From assembly GCF_901933205.1 (NCBI RefSeq), contig NC_044572.1:112108965-112172964 (forward strand): a DNA stretch of 64,000 nucleotides, given 5' to 3'. Under the pieces are notes generated by a model that was given only the letters and a program-made list of their open reading frames with translations, did no database searches and was not told where the DNA came from. Below are positions 24,661-35,742 of the stretch, in pieces. The position numbers and the translations under genes are program-made. This stretch comes from Camarhynchus parvulus (taxonomy: Eukaryota > Chordata > Aves > Passeriformes > Thraupidae). Numbering within the stretch: the first letter of the stretch is position 1; every line of letters begins with the position of its first letter.

Positions 24661-26550
24661 CTATTCCTGACTGGAATGAGAGTTTTTTGGTAGTGAAACC
24701 AACATCTACCAGCTGGTGCAGTCTAAAAGAGATTTCATCAATTTACATCTAATCCTCAAAGCACAGTGAAAAATACCTCAGGGTAAATCATTCCCCATTT
24801 GACCAATAACAAACTTAATGCAGTGAATAGCTATAGGCAGGAGTAAAAGAAAATTTGCTAAGAAAACAGGCTTTTAAGGTTGTGGTATGGGAGAGGAAGA
24901 TGGCAAAAGGAAGAAGGAATTATTTCCCTACCACATGCATATCTTTACCTGGTTAGTCCCTATGGCCCTGATCATGCAACTGAACCTAGACCAAAAAGGA
25001 ATAGTTATGCCTTCCAGCATACTAGAAAGATATTTGATAATTTTTTAAGTAAAGCTTAATAAAAAACCCCAAATCATTAATGACCTTCAAGACTAGACAT
25101 AAGACCAGGAGCAAAAGTCCTTTCTCCCAATTGTCTTCTAGCTTAAGGTAGATTCTTGAAAGGTATAATCTAATGAAGTCTAATTTTTGATTTAGAAATT
25201 ATATAGCTACTTCAACAAAAGCACTAACTTTATTGCTTGTTTGCTATTAAAAGTGCTAATATTCAGGTTAATTTCGTTTCAATAAATATTGATTTAATTT
25301 AAATTGAAGTGGACTGCAATTTTACCCATATTTCAATTACATTATTGCTTTACAGTATCAGAATATAAAATAACTCTGTTAATGTAGATGAAAATACAGC
25401 TTTCACCTGCTCTGGAGAACAAATATCATTAATATCAATCTAAGTCCTTTCAGGATAAAATTCTCAATAATCCACATGAGGATACCATAATCTCTACATT
25501 CAAAATTCAGCTATACTTTATGTCCTAGACAGATATATGTCAGTAGTTAATATTAGCTCTCAGAGGTTATATTGAGAAGTCCTGAACAGACTGTATCTCC
25601 TGGCTCAATGCTGATAGATTGATCGGTTCCTGTCTATATAAAAGCCCATCAGTGCTTCTTTAATTCTACTTGTTTTCTCACTCATCTTTTTGAACCCCAT
25701 TTCAGTGAAAAAAAAAGTTTTAGAAACTCATCTTTCAATATAATCCTTCACATATTCTGGCCTATTGCTAAAGCATCTGTTGGAAGTGTTGGGCAATGGT
25801 AAAATACACATTTTTCTTTCATCTCTGCCATAGCTTCATTCCAAAACTGACTATATTTTGGCAGAAAAACCCTATTCCCTTTTCTTGTGCAAGAGCATCT
25901 CTTCTTTCCCCATGCCTAGAAACTCCTGCTACCTGTGAAATCCCTGCTTTGAAGCAGTGGCTGGCTGTGTCATGCAACAGCAGGGACTCAGAGAAGCATC
26001 ACTGGTGACTGAAGGAAGGTGTAATGACAATTTTATCCTTCTGTGCTCTCTTCCCTCTGCTGCACGTTGTTTCTCTCTAACCCTGTCAGCACTCACACGC
26101 TTTCCTACTGAGTTTTCCAATGTGCTCCTCATCTCTTCCATGCTGTGAGGGCATAGCTTGTACTTTTAGGCCAGGATATGTCACACGCCTCCGTATCTAT
26201 GGTGAGAATCTGGAGTATACTGAGGTAAATTCACATCTCAGGTTTCCTCCATTGATTTTTTTTTTGTTTGACTCTATCAAGAACACACAGACAGAGTTGT
26301 TTAGGCTTTTCCATACTCTTTCTCCAGCTGAAAAACTACCTTTGAAAAACTACTCTGTCAAACTACTTTTGCGGTGTTTTTGAGGTTATTCAACCCTTCT
26401 GGTAACAGACAGTTTCAATTTGCCTTTAACATTTTATATAATATATATTTTACTGATATAAAATTAGTGCTAAGAAAAAATAATCACCAACAGTGTTTAT
26501 TCTAATGACTAGAAATTATAAAAAATTCACACTGCCTTAATAAAAAAAAA

Positions 26551-27632
26551 ATTCATAGAATCTTTAATGAAGGAAAAGACCTCTAAGATCACCAAGTCCG
26601 AACCTCAAACCAACATCACCACCATGTTCACCAACAAACCTTGTCCTCAAGTGCCATATCCACATATTATTTGAAAAATTCCAGGCCTCAACAACCTTTT
26701 CATGAAGAAATTTTTTCTAACTACTTATCTAAACCTACCCTGGTGCATGTTGAGGTTGTTTCCTCTCGTCTCGTCACTTGTTACCATGGAGAAGAGACCA
26801 GCTCCCACCTGGCTATACCCTTCTCTCAGGCAGTTGTAGGGAGCAATAAGGTCCCCCCCTGAGGCTTCTTTTCTCTTGGCTAAAACAACCCCAGTTCCTT
26901 CAGCCAACTTCCAGTCAGCTGGAACTTCCTCAGCTAACCAGGACTACTGATAATGATGGGATGTGGTTTGGCGAGCTCTTCCACAATCTCCTTCAGTGCC
27001 CTTGCATGGATCCTATCCAACCCCACGGGTGTGTGAGGGTCTAAGTGGTGTAGCAGGTCACTGACTGTTCCCTCCTGGCCTTCATTCTGCTCCCTGTCTC
27101 TGCTTCCCAGCTCAGGGTGCTGGGTACCAGTAACACAACTGCTCTTGCTGCTAAAGCCTGAGGCAAAGAAGGCACTAAGTACCTCAGTCTTTTCCTCATC
27201 CTTTGTGTCTCTGTTTTCCCCCCACATCCAATGGGTATTCTCCTTAGCCCTCCTTTTCTTTCTGATGGATTTTTAGAGACATTTTTAATGTTTTTTACAA
27301 CAGCAGCCAGATGAAATTCCATCTGGGCTTTGACCCTTCTCATTTTCTCCCTGCAGAACCTCGCAACATCCTTGTAGCCCTCCTAAGTTATCTGTCTATT
27401 TTTCTAAAGGTGAAAATCTCTCTTTTTCTCCCGGAGCTCCAGACAAAGCTTTCTGTTCTGTCAGGTTGGCCTTCAACCCCACAAGCTCGTCTCTTGGCAC
27501 ATGGCAATAGTCTGTTTATGTGCCTTTGAGATTTCCCTTCTTAAAGGGCACCTGACCTTCCTGTACTATTTTGGTCTTCAAGATTGCCTCACAAGGGACC
27601 TTCTCAGCCAGTATCCTAAAATTTCAGCTGAC
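26551..27632 (-). mobile_element. CR1-type LINE fragment with internal deletion
   Basis: The left end (TTCATAGAATC then GGAAAAGACCTC) is the reverse complement of a typical CR1 3' end, so the element lies on the - strand. From about 27600 down to 26905 the - strand encodes, with frameshifts, the segment before and at the start of the ORF2 reverse transcriptase: a basic stretch beginning RRVKAQMEFHL, then EVLSAFFASGFSSK, then DLLHHLDPHTPVGLDRIHARAL and a remnant around VPADWKLA in another frame. It then jumps directly, near 26900, to the 3' part (GDLIAPYNCLREG, TRGNNLNMHQG). The catalytic core of the reverse transcriptase is missing, and frameshifts and stops show it is dead. Confidence 0.85.
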
Positions 27633-30600
27633 TTATAAAAGAGAAAAATATCTAAAATACAAATAGTGACAACATAAACATAAATATCAATATTTTTTTC
27701 TTAAACTGGCAACATCCATTCAATCAGAATAGATTGAATCGTTATCATAGTATTTATTTTCAGTTAGGGCAATATATTTAGCCCATTTATTTTTCTCCTC
27801 TTCAGCTATGAAACACCACAAAATTTGATATTTTTGTATCATTCCAATCAGTAAATATTTGATAAGGGAAACTAAAAAGCAGAAATCATTGTAATCACTA
27901 GATAAATCAGCTTGTTAACAACTAAACTAAACTATATTCTCCCTTTTCTGTAATTTTTCTAAGAGCTATCGTTAGGGGTGATTATAAACTATAACTGACC
28001 TGAAATTATTACATTTACAATTCACAGTTCATTGCAGACTTAATTCAGTTTTTGACAATATGAATCTTGAATAACATTGTTGGCTTGTTCTTGCTTTAAG
28101 GTAATATTCCTTTGTGATGCTTCCTTTCCACTATTTTTTACTTTGTAGCTGATTCATTATCTCAAATTGATGGGTTTAGAAGACAAAAGCTTAACAATTG
28201 TTTTAACTTATTTAGCTGAGAGAAGCTCTCTCCTTTAACAAAACCCCATCTTCCTTCTCAGGGGAAGATGCTGTTTTTACCCAACTGCAAGAAAAATGGT
28301 TTTTGGGGCTAGTGACAAGGCATGGCCACTCCTGTTAACTGGCAGAGGAGCCTAAAGGCCCTTTTTTCTTTTCCCCAGGTAAATCCATCTATTCCTTTTA
28401 TTTTTCTTTTGAGGCTGAACACTGCTGAAGTCTATTAGCAAAACTGCTGGAATCATCTCATCTTATTATTAAATCAGGAACCACTGCAAAACTGAGCCCT
28501 TGGGTCATTCTTTCTTTCTATTTTAAACTACATGACAGAAACAAGCAGTGTGCTGTGGCTTGGGACTTTCTGTTCTCTGACCTCTGCCATCATTACTAGT
28601 CCTGCATAAATACAGCCTGTGTGTGTTGCTGCCCTGCCTTCTCACTATTTGTTCACAGAGAGTTAGGGAGAAATAAAGCAAGGGCTCTGGTCTTTTGGAA
28701 GGGTTTATTCATGCAGCAAATAACAGTTTCTAATTGGAAGCCACTGACTCAGCCACCCCTGCTGATGTTTCAAACTCCTTCATCATAAATAGATGCTCAT
28801 GACAGTAATCTAAAGTGCATTAAAATTCCTTATTTCTTCCATCCTGGCAGCAGAAGCTGCAAGTATTCCTTACAGCACAGTTCTGTTACCTGGGTGAGGT
28901 TGTCAGGGGAAAAGCAAGACCAGCCCGAGGTACCTTGGTGGCAGGAAGGGTGACACAGCTCCTGAGCCACAGCCACTACAGGGAGTGAGACCCTCCACAA
29001 GCACAGAACTCAGGACAGGTACTTAGGAATAGACTTCAGGTCAGTTACTGCATCAGCCAGGTGCTCCAACCCAGCAACACATACAGATTGCTTGTGTCAT
29101 TTTAGCTTTTTATTTTAGGGTACTACTTTGAAATTGGCTCTACCAGGTGTGCTTTTAAATCTCAGAGACTGGGCATATCCCTTTATCAGTGTTCTATTTT
29201 TGCTCTCAGAAAATACTATCTCACATGAACTGTTGAAGTTGCTCAATATTAATCATAACAAAGTTATTCTCATTTAGAACATACAGTTTCCTTTAATGCC
29301 TACTTGACATGATTCAATTTCATGTCCTGTCCTTTCTATAAGCCATATATCTCCCCATTTTAAAAATATTTCCTCAGCAGAGGCAACAAAGGAAAAGAGA
29401 ACAAAATGTTTAGAAACCCCAGTCATTCAGGATTACTGTGTTTTGCACAGTGATGATAATAATCACTTGAAGTTAATAGAAGCAAAATTTCCACAGTTGG
29501 GATAATTTCACATAGCTCCTAGAAGTCCTTGTTTACAATTTCTTTCTAAGTGCTTATTGTAATAAATGCTGGGTCTTTTCTTGAGCACCAGGTTGTTTTC
29601 ACAAAATGAAAATAAATTCCATTACTTTGCTACAAAGATTAAAAGGATCTGTGTTAAGAAAGAGAACACGAATGTTACACATCCCTTTCCAAGAGAATTT
29701 AAATGAGAATTAGATTCATAACACCTCCCACAGATCCAGATGTAAGTTACTGTATCCCTGTGTTATTGATCCTAACCAGTATCACCTATATGAACTTCCA
29801 ACAAACTGCAGCTGCTCTTCTATGACATTTTCAATCTTCAATATCCATTACCACCTTCTGTTCACTATAATTTTTTTATTTTCCCTTCATCTTCTCAACA
29901 ACAATAAAAAAGCCATAATACTTTTGTATTTGCTACATATGGTCTCTTTTTTTGTCTGTATCTTTTTAACACTGTGTCTTTTCTTACACAAATAGAAAAA
30001 GTTTATTTTTACACTATTGTGCACTGGTCCTTCTTTTTTCTTAAAATAAATATCCTGAGCAGAAAATCTTATTTGTGTTCTCGGCTCTTAGCTAGTGAGG
30101 AAGACCTTGTTACTGACAGTATGAACTTGGATGGATATCAACCCTCCTGGAAGATATCAACACATCTTCTCAAACAGTCATCACCTTGTCTGGAAACAAA
30201 TATGACCTCCAAAAGTGTCAAAAAATTAATAACAGTTTGACAGATGCTGATAAAAATTGAAATTAGTGGTTTACTAACTGCTTCTAAACATTGTGTTCTT
30301 TTATTCTTCTTCCTGCCCACAAGGTGTTACTGCAAAATTAACCAAGGGGGCCAGAACAGCTTTCCCTTCAGGGAGGTGAATTAATAGAAAAAGATGTGCA
30401 TTAAAAAGGTTTAATCTCTTTAATCTTTACCTACCTTTATTTAAAAAGCATATAAAGAAAGGAGCTTTGGTAGAATAGGTGAATTATACTAAGGGTAAGG
30501 GGTAAGAACAATGGCTTAAAGGAAGATAAGGCATTATTATACAACAGCAGGAAAGGAGAATAAGAAGGATGGAGGAGACTATCAGGCAAACTAATTTCAG

Positions 30601-33600
30601 TAGCTGAACTAATATGGTCAATAAGGCTCCAAAGCTGATTCAGGATGTCTCAATCCAGAGCTCAAATCTACCTCTTCATAAATAAACCCCTAGGCTTCAT
30701 CTAATTTAGAGGACTGCATAGAAACTAAGCAAAATATTTATTTTAAAATATTTACTTTAAAAATGTGTAGAACTAAATTTTTCTGCAAATATATTGAAAT
30801 ATGGAACATTATAGCCAAACGTGTTTCAGATATTCTTCCACTGGCTCTGCAAAATTACACTGAAGATATATATGGCCTAATAACGTGATTTAAATAATTA
30901 TTTCTCAACTCCTGGTAAGTGATATAATCATAAATACTTCCTCACCAAAAAAAAAGAAAATCTTCTCTCTGGCAAGCAATGACTTTCCAGACTTCAACAA
31001 ATTATATACTCAACTTGTTTCTTTTGAAATAAATGGTATATTACAATGTATCATCTCAGTTTGCCAAAAGCTAGGTTAATAATCTCTGATCCTGAAATTT
31101 CTGAATGGATTTTTACACCAGCAATACTAGGTGAATCTATCTCCTATATCATCTGTACTACCTTCAGTTTATCTCATCTGCCCTTGCAATAAAAATGTAG
31201 CAGAGAACGTATTATAAGGTTTTTTAAAATGGAAGTACTATTCCAAATCAGAGGAACACAGGTTTTAAAATAACTGTCTGTTAGGAATGGGCATGGACAT
31301 TCTCTCTGCATTTGAACAAAATTTTCTTTTGCTCTTTGAAGAGAGCTGCAGTACATTTATATTGCTCCACTCCCTACTCAGCAGTTTTAGTCAGTCATGA
31401 AGAGTTTTCATTGCAGCAAACGCCTTTCTGTGTAAGAATCTGGGATTACAACATGGAAGGGGGTTAGATAATGACAAGTTTTAATTACTCAAAGGAGTTG
31501 CAACTCTTCTTCCTTACCTGAGACATGGAGAGCAATAATTATAAAAGAATACTCAAACACCCACAGGACATGGAGGTCCTGAAGGGAAGAGAGCTATATT
31601 ATGCTCCAGAGGATAGATTCCTTTTGGGAAAGTAAAGCTTGCTATTAATGTCAACTGAACCATGTAGCCAATAAGAGAGAGACTAGTGGAAGGCAAAATG
31701 GTTTGAGAAAAAGATGAAAGAGAGCAAGGAAGAGGATCTTCTTAAAGGGAAACAAGGTAGCCAGGTTTAAAACACAGTAGGAGTTGAGTTTTTTTCTGAA
31801 GTGAGAAGTAGGACAGAATAAGAATTAATGGAACTGGATATAAGGCATATGGTTCCTCTGCCTCTTGCAGTGATATAATTTTATCCAAAAAACTTTCAGG
31901 AACTTCAGCAAAACATTATTTTCTACAACTGTAGAAGATGAACCTTTGACAGAACTTGCTGACTGCTTCCAGGCACCAAAAATCTGCTGGATTTTAAGAT
32001 GGAAAATCAAAAGATCTGTTCTCAAATTACTAAATATAAAAGATATTTCTACAGATGAACATTTTTTATTTGAAGTCAATAAGTTGTATAAAGCACTCTT
32101 TACAATGGAATGGAAGAAAATGAAGAATTTCTACATAATAACAAAATACAAAGAAAGAAGAAACCCAGAAGAATTCTACTGATATGAATCACAAATACTC
32201 CATTAATTAATAAATTTCCACTAATAATTCAATGGCCCATTGGGTACTCCTTCACTATCAGTAAAATTCCTTTAATAATTTCCCATGCAGAGAATTAAGG
32301 ACTCTCTTCTAAGTATTTTCCTTCTGTGATTCATGCAAAAATGTGTTTTCATATTTCAGTAAAAAGATATCTCAATGTACTGTAATGGTATCATGGTTGT
32401 TTGGCTTTTTTTTCAGTTTTGTAGTATTTAATTTGTATTTGTAGAACATACCAAACCATTCCTCTTCTGCTCATGTATTTTTTTTTTCTGGCAATTCTAT
32501 TTTAAAACTTTAGTTTGAGTTTGTTTGGTTGGTTGTTTCCCCCACAGCTTTCAGGCCAACCATTAAGTCCCACTCTCCTCTGAAAAACACATAAATAATA
32601 AGTGAGAAATTAAAATATTTCACTCTGCCTAAGCCTAAGGCAGATTTATTGTTTTGATTTCAGTATATTTATCTTACCTTGGAGTTTAAAACATGATGTT
32701 CTATTTTGTGGGTGAGATGAGTTTTTGAATGGAGATCTAATTGGAGAAAACAAAAGCATTTTACCAGTATAGAAATCAATAACACTTTACTAATATCAGC
32801 AACTTAAAGGACAGCAAGAAAAATTACAAGACAGACCACATCAACAGGTATCATTTTCTCCATTACAGGTAAGCAGTTTTTTCCTGTTAAGTCCAGGATT
32901 GCTCTGAGAGATTCTTCTTGTTTAGTCACCTTTCAGTCAGATTAATACAAATAATACTGTGGTGTATGATCATCACAAAAAATTACCCAAAAAACACCCA
33001 AAAAACCCAGCCAGAAACCAAATCCTAAAGCTAGCACAATGTTTGTCCTCAAGGAGAAGAGAATAAGACCTGCTGTGGGTACACACCACCCAGCTTTTCA
33101 GCTTTTGCAAGATTATCCTGTTCTCCTGTTCTCATTCTGCTTGCCACAGCTTTAACTTGGAAATTGGCTTTAATCTGCAAGTTGAGAATCTGTTAATTGT
33201 TGGATTATATAAACTGCAGGATAATTATAATTCACAGAAAAATATGCTTTAGTGAGACCCTTTTTAAATCATTGGAAAAAGAAGGTGTGTGAAGGTAGGA
33301 TCTCTCACTGCAGAATTTATTTGCCAAAAGAAAAATACAACATCTGCGGGGAAGATTTTTTTTCACTTGAGGCACTTGGTAGAATATCAAATCAACTACA
33401 TCTCTTCATATTACTGGGACAACTTTCTGTGCAAAGCTTGTCATTCCAAGTGAAGCTATATAGTTTTCCCTTACAGAAAATGATCACATGCAACCATTTT
33501 TATTAAATGCCCTTTATAAAATTCACTCAGTTCATGTTTAACTCTGGATAGTTTAATTTTAATTTTTTTTACTAGTGTTACTGAATAAATAATAAATGAA

Positions 33601-34834
33601 AGGATGTAGTTTATTATCCTTCATGTCCTTTTGATGCAGATAACTTTTTCTTGGCCATAATTTCTGCTACAAGATATTTCTTTCAGTCTCATTCCAAAAA
33701 CAAGAGCTTGACACCTTTGAATGGGTTTTTGAAAAACACTTGTCTCTGCTTCTGCATCACTTTTGGGTTCACCTCAGACAATAAAACACAACACCTTCAG
33801 GGGTTTGAGACTAAATTATTCACTTACCTCACTGCTCAGTTAACTGTTTGGTTTCTTTGGAATTTTAGAACCTCTAGATATCTCACTCAGAAATAGAAAG
33901 GCTATAGAAACAAATTCTATCTGGACTGGTTTGGGGGTTTTTTTGGGTTTTTTGTTATATTCAGCATGACTTATGAGAAGATGCAGTCTAAATTTGATTT
34001 CTTAACATGATTTCACCAAGCTGGCACTAAATGAAAAGGATGCCACTGATTTTTCTCAACAGCCTGTTTCATTCCAGTGCAATTTCCAACCTCCTCAGTC
34101 AATCCGTGACACCTTACATGTCAGGACTCCATGTATTAGACACTGTGAGATTCATAGCTATAAAAATTGCCCACATTTTTATTGCTTTGCATGAAACTTT
34201 TTTATTTATTGACATCAGACTACAGTATTATGCATCTTATTGTGACTTCAGTAATTCAGTCATTTGGAGAGGGTACACAAAATCTGTTTCTCCCAGTGTG
34301 TGACAAGCCCTGTCTGTTTGTCATGCCTGGTGTCTATATTTAATTGTAGGCGATGGTGTGTGGGTAGCCCCCAACAGCTCTGAGTAGGAAGGCAGAAATG
34401 GCACTGACAAAACCTGTGGGATCCATACTGAGCCACAAAGTTGCCTCTGGGCTTCCTTGCCCTCTTTACAGCTGTCTCCTGGAGCTGGTGTGACCCCGAT
34501 CATCTGCTCCTCGCTCCAACCCCAAGAGAGACAAAGAGCCAACTGTAGTTGCTTTCTGCTATCAAGTGCATCCTGACATGAGCATTGTGTTTTGTTTGTC
34601 ATGGTATTAAACTGTGAAGCAAACAAAAATCAAAATATGGCCATAAAGCAAGATTTGTTTCATTGTGAAAATTTAATAAGAACACTTTAGAAGATGGAGC
34701 TTTAGCAAATACATTAATGCCTTTAAAGCCCAAAAGCTCTGGGGCATGCTTCCAGGGATCTGCCACGTTTATTCCCACTGCCACATAGTAGCACACATGC
34801 AGGTAGGTGTTGGGTATCCACATGCCCTCTGAAT
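27633..34834. other. Intergenic, AT-rich, no supported gene
   Basis: No gene, RNA or mobile element was recognised. All open frames are under 105 codons, have no family resemblance, and fit chance. The stretch 28230-28640 is somewhat less AT-biased but shows no clear element. Confidence 0.65.
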
Positions 34835-34991
34835 GGAGAGAAGCAGAGAAAAGAATGATCAAAACAATTCTTACCTCATTTGCTGCTCCTGTGTTTTTGA
34901 ACATGTGGAATATGTTGGAAGATTGTTTACCCAAGGTGATCGCTTGATTGGATCCTGGTGATGGTGTTTTGATTCATTGTCCAATTGAATC

Positions 34992-35031
<40 letters not shown>

Positions 35032-35208
35032 GGGACTGTCAGCTAACAGTCACGAGTCTTCAGTTTAGTATAGTTCTTGTTAGTATAATACAGTGTGAAA
35101 TAGTTATAATATGATATAGTATAATAAAGTAATTAATTAGCCTTCTGATGTCATGGAGTTCTGCGCATCATTCTTCCCAGACGTTGGGGTCACCTCATAA
35201 ATACAATA
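34835..35208 (+). mobile_element. Solo LTR-like repeat, copy A (endogenous retroviral type)
   Basis: This copy is homologous along its length to the repeat at 53985-54356: shared landmarks are AACAATTCTTA, TTTGCTGCTCCTG, TGTGGAAT, GATTGTTTACC, a TAGTATAG-rich AT segment, AATAAAG near 35122, and GCCTTCTG followed by GGGGTCA. The layout (AT-rich region, poly(A) signal, short 3' part) fits an LTR with U3-R-U5. A (GT)18 tract interrupts the middle. I recall similar LTRs from passerine genomes. No gag or pol sequence is attached, so it is probably solo. Both boundaries are approximate. Confidence 0.65.
34995..35030. repeat. (GT)18 microsatellite inside an LTR
   Basis: A perfect GT dinucleotide repeat. 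The sister LTR at 54 kb has only a short CTGTGTCGTGACTGTCTG-like stretch at the matching place, so the repeat expanded after insertion. Confidence 0.96.
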
Positions 35209-35330
35209 TTGGTGTCCACGCAATCCCACATTCCTAGATCCGCTCCAACCTCAGCGACTTTGCCATCAGCTTATTTTGAGGAAGGAAAGGATCTTGAAGC
35301 CAACTAGATTGCATAATAGAAAGAATATAA

Positions 35331-35742
35331 TGTAAAGGTGATGCCTCACCTTTTAGCTTTTATATTTTTCACAATCTGTACTGTTTTAGTGTGTACTTCT
35401 GAGTTTCTTATTAGGGGATAGTAAGCTCTTTACACAGAGTAGGTAAACAAAACAATTCCCTCTCTAGCTGGGTACCAAGGACAAACGATTCAAATTTCAG
35501 GCCCAAGAGCATAAACAATGGTGGATTGAAGGAAAAAAAACCAAAAAACAAGACAGATGGGACTTCATAATCTAAAGCTATAATTGGACAATTAACTCCA
35601 ATGTGCTAATAGACCAGAACTTATTAAATGTGTGAGACCTTGTACTGCTCAAGGTGTAACGATTAAAGCCTTCTAATAAATACCTACTTTATTCTTTACC
35701 TCTGTCTAGTCTCTGTTCTAGGTCAGCCTTCACAAAGCATCA
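35331..35742 (+). mobile_element. Second solo LTR, different family
   Basis: About 412 bases start with TG (TGTAAAGGTG) and end with CA (AAAGCATCA). They contain a poly(A) signal (AATAAATACC, about 35676) and a pyrimidine-rich CTCTGTCTAGTCTCTG stretch after it, in the order expected of an LTR. I recognise the overall sequence as a common songbird LTR, from memory. No clear target-site duplication flanks it, and no internal retroviral genes are present. It is unrelated to the LTR 120 bases to its left. Confidence 0.65.

Larger units (their letters stand above)
12901..26550. other. Intergenic, AT-rich, no supported gene
   Basis: Simple repeats, one short duplication and two hairpins are listed separately. 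From about 20,000 to 23,000 the base composition is less AT-biased and many short open frames occur, but none shows a known protein motif; this may be a decayed mobile element that I cannot name. No tRNA-like or rRNA-like sequence was seen. Poly(A) runs occur at 20197-20211. Confidence 0.6.

Noticed and set aside
26934..27343. Two apparent small genes of about 100 codons on the - strand
   Set aside because: They are frameshifted remnants of CR1 ORF2, not host genes.
35209..35330. Possible primer-binding site directly after the first LTR (TTGGTGTCCACG)
   Set aside because: Only a weak TGG-start resemblance and no retroviral leader, gag or pol follows. The interval is too short to hold an internal region.
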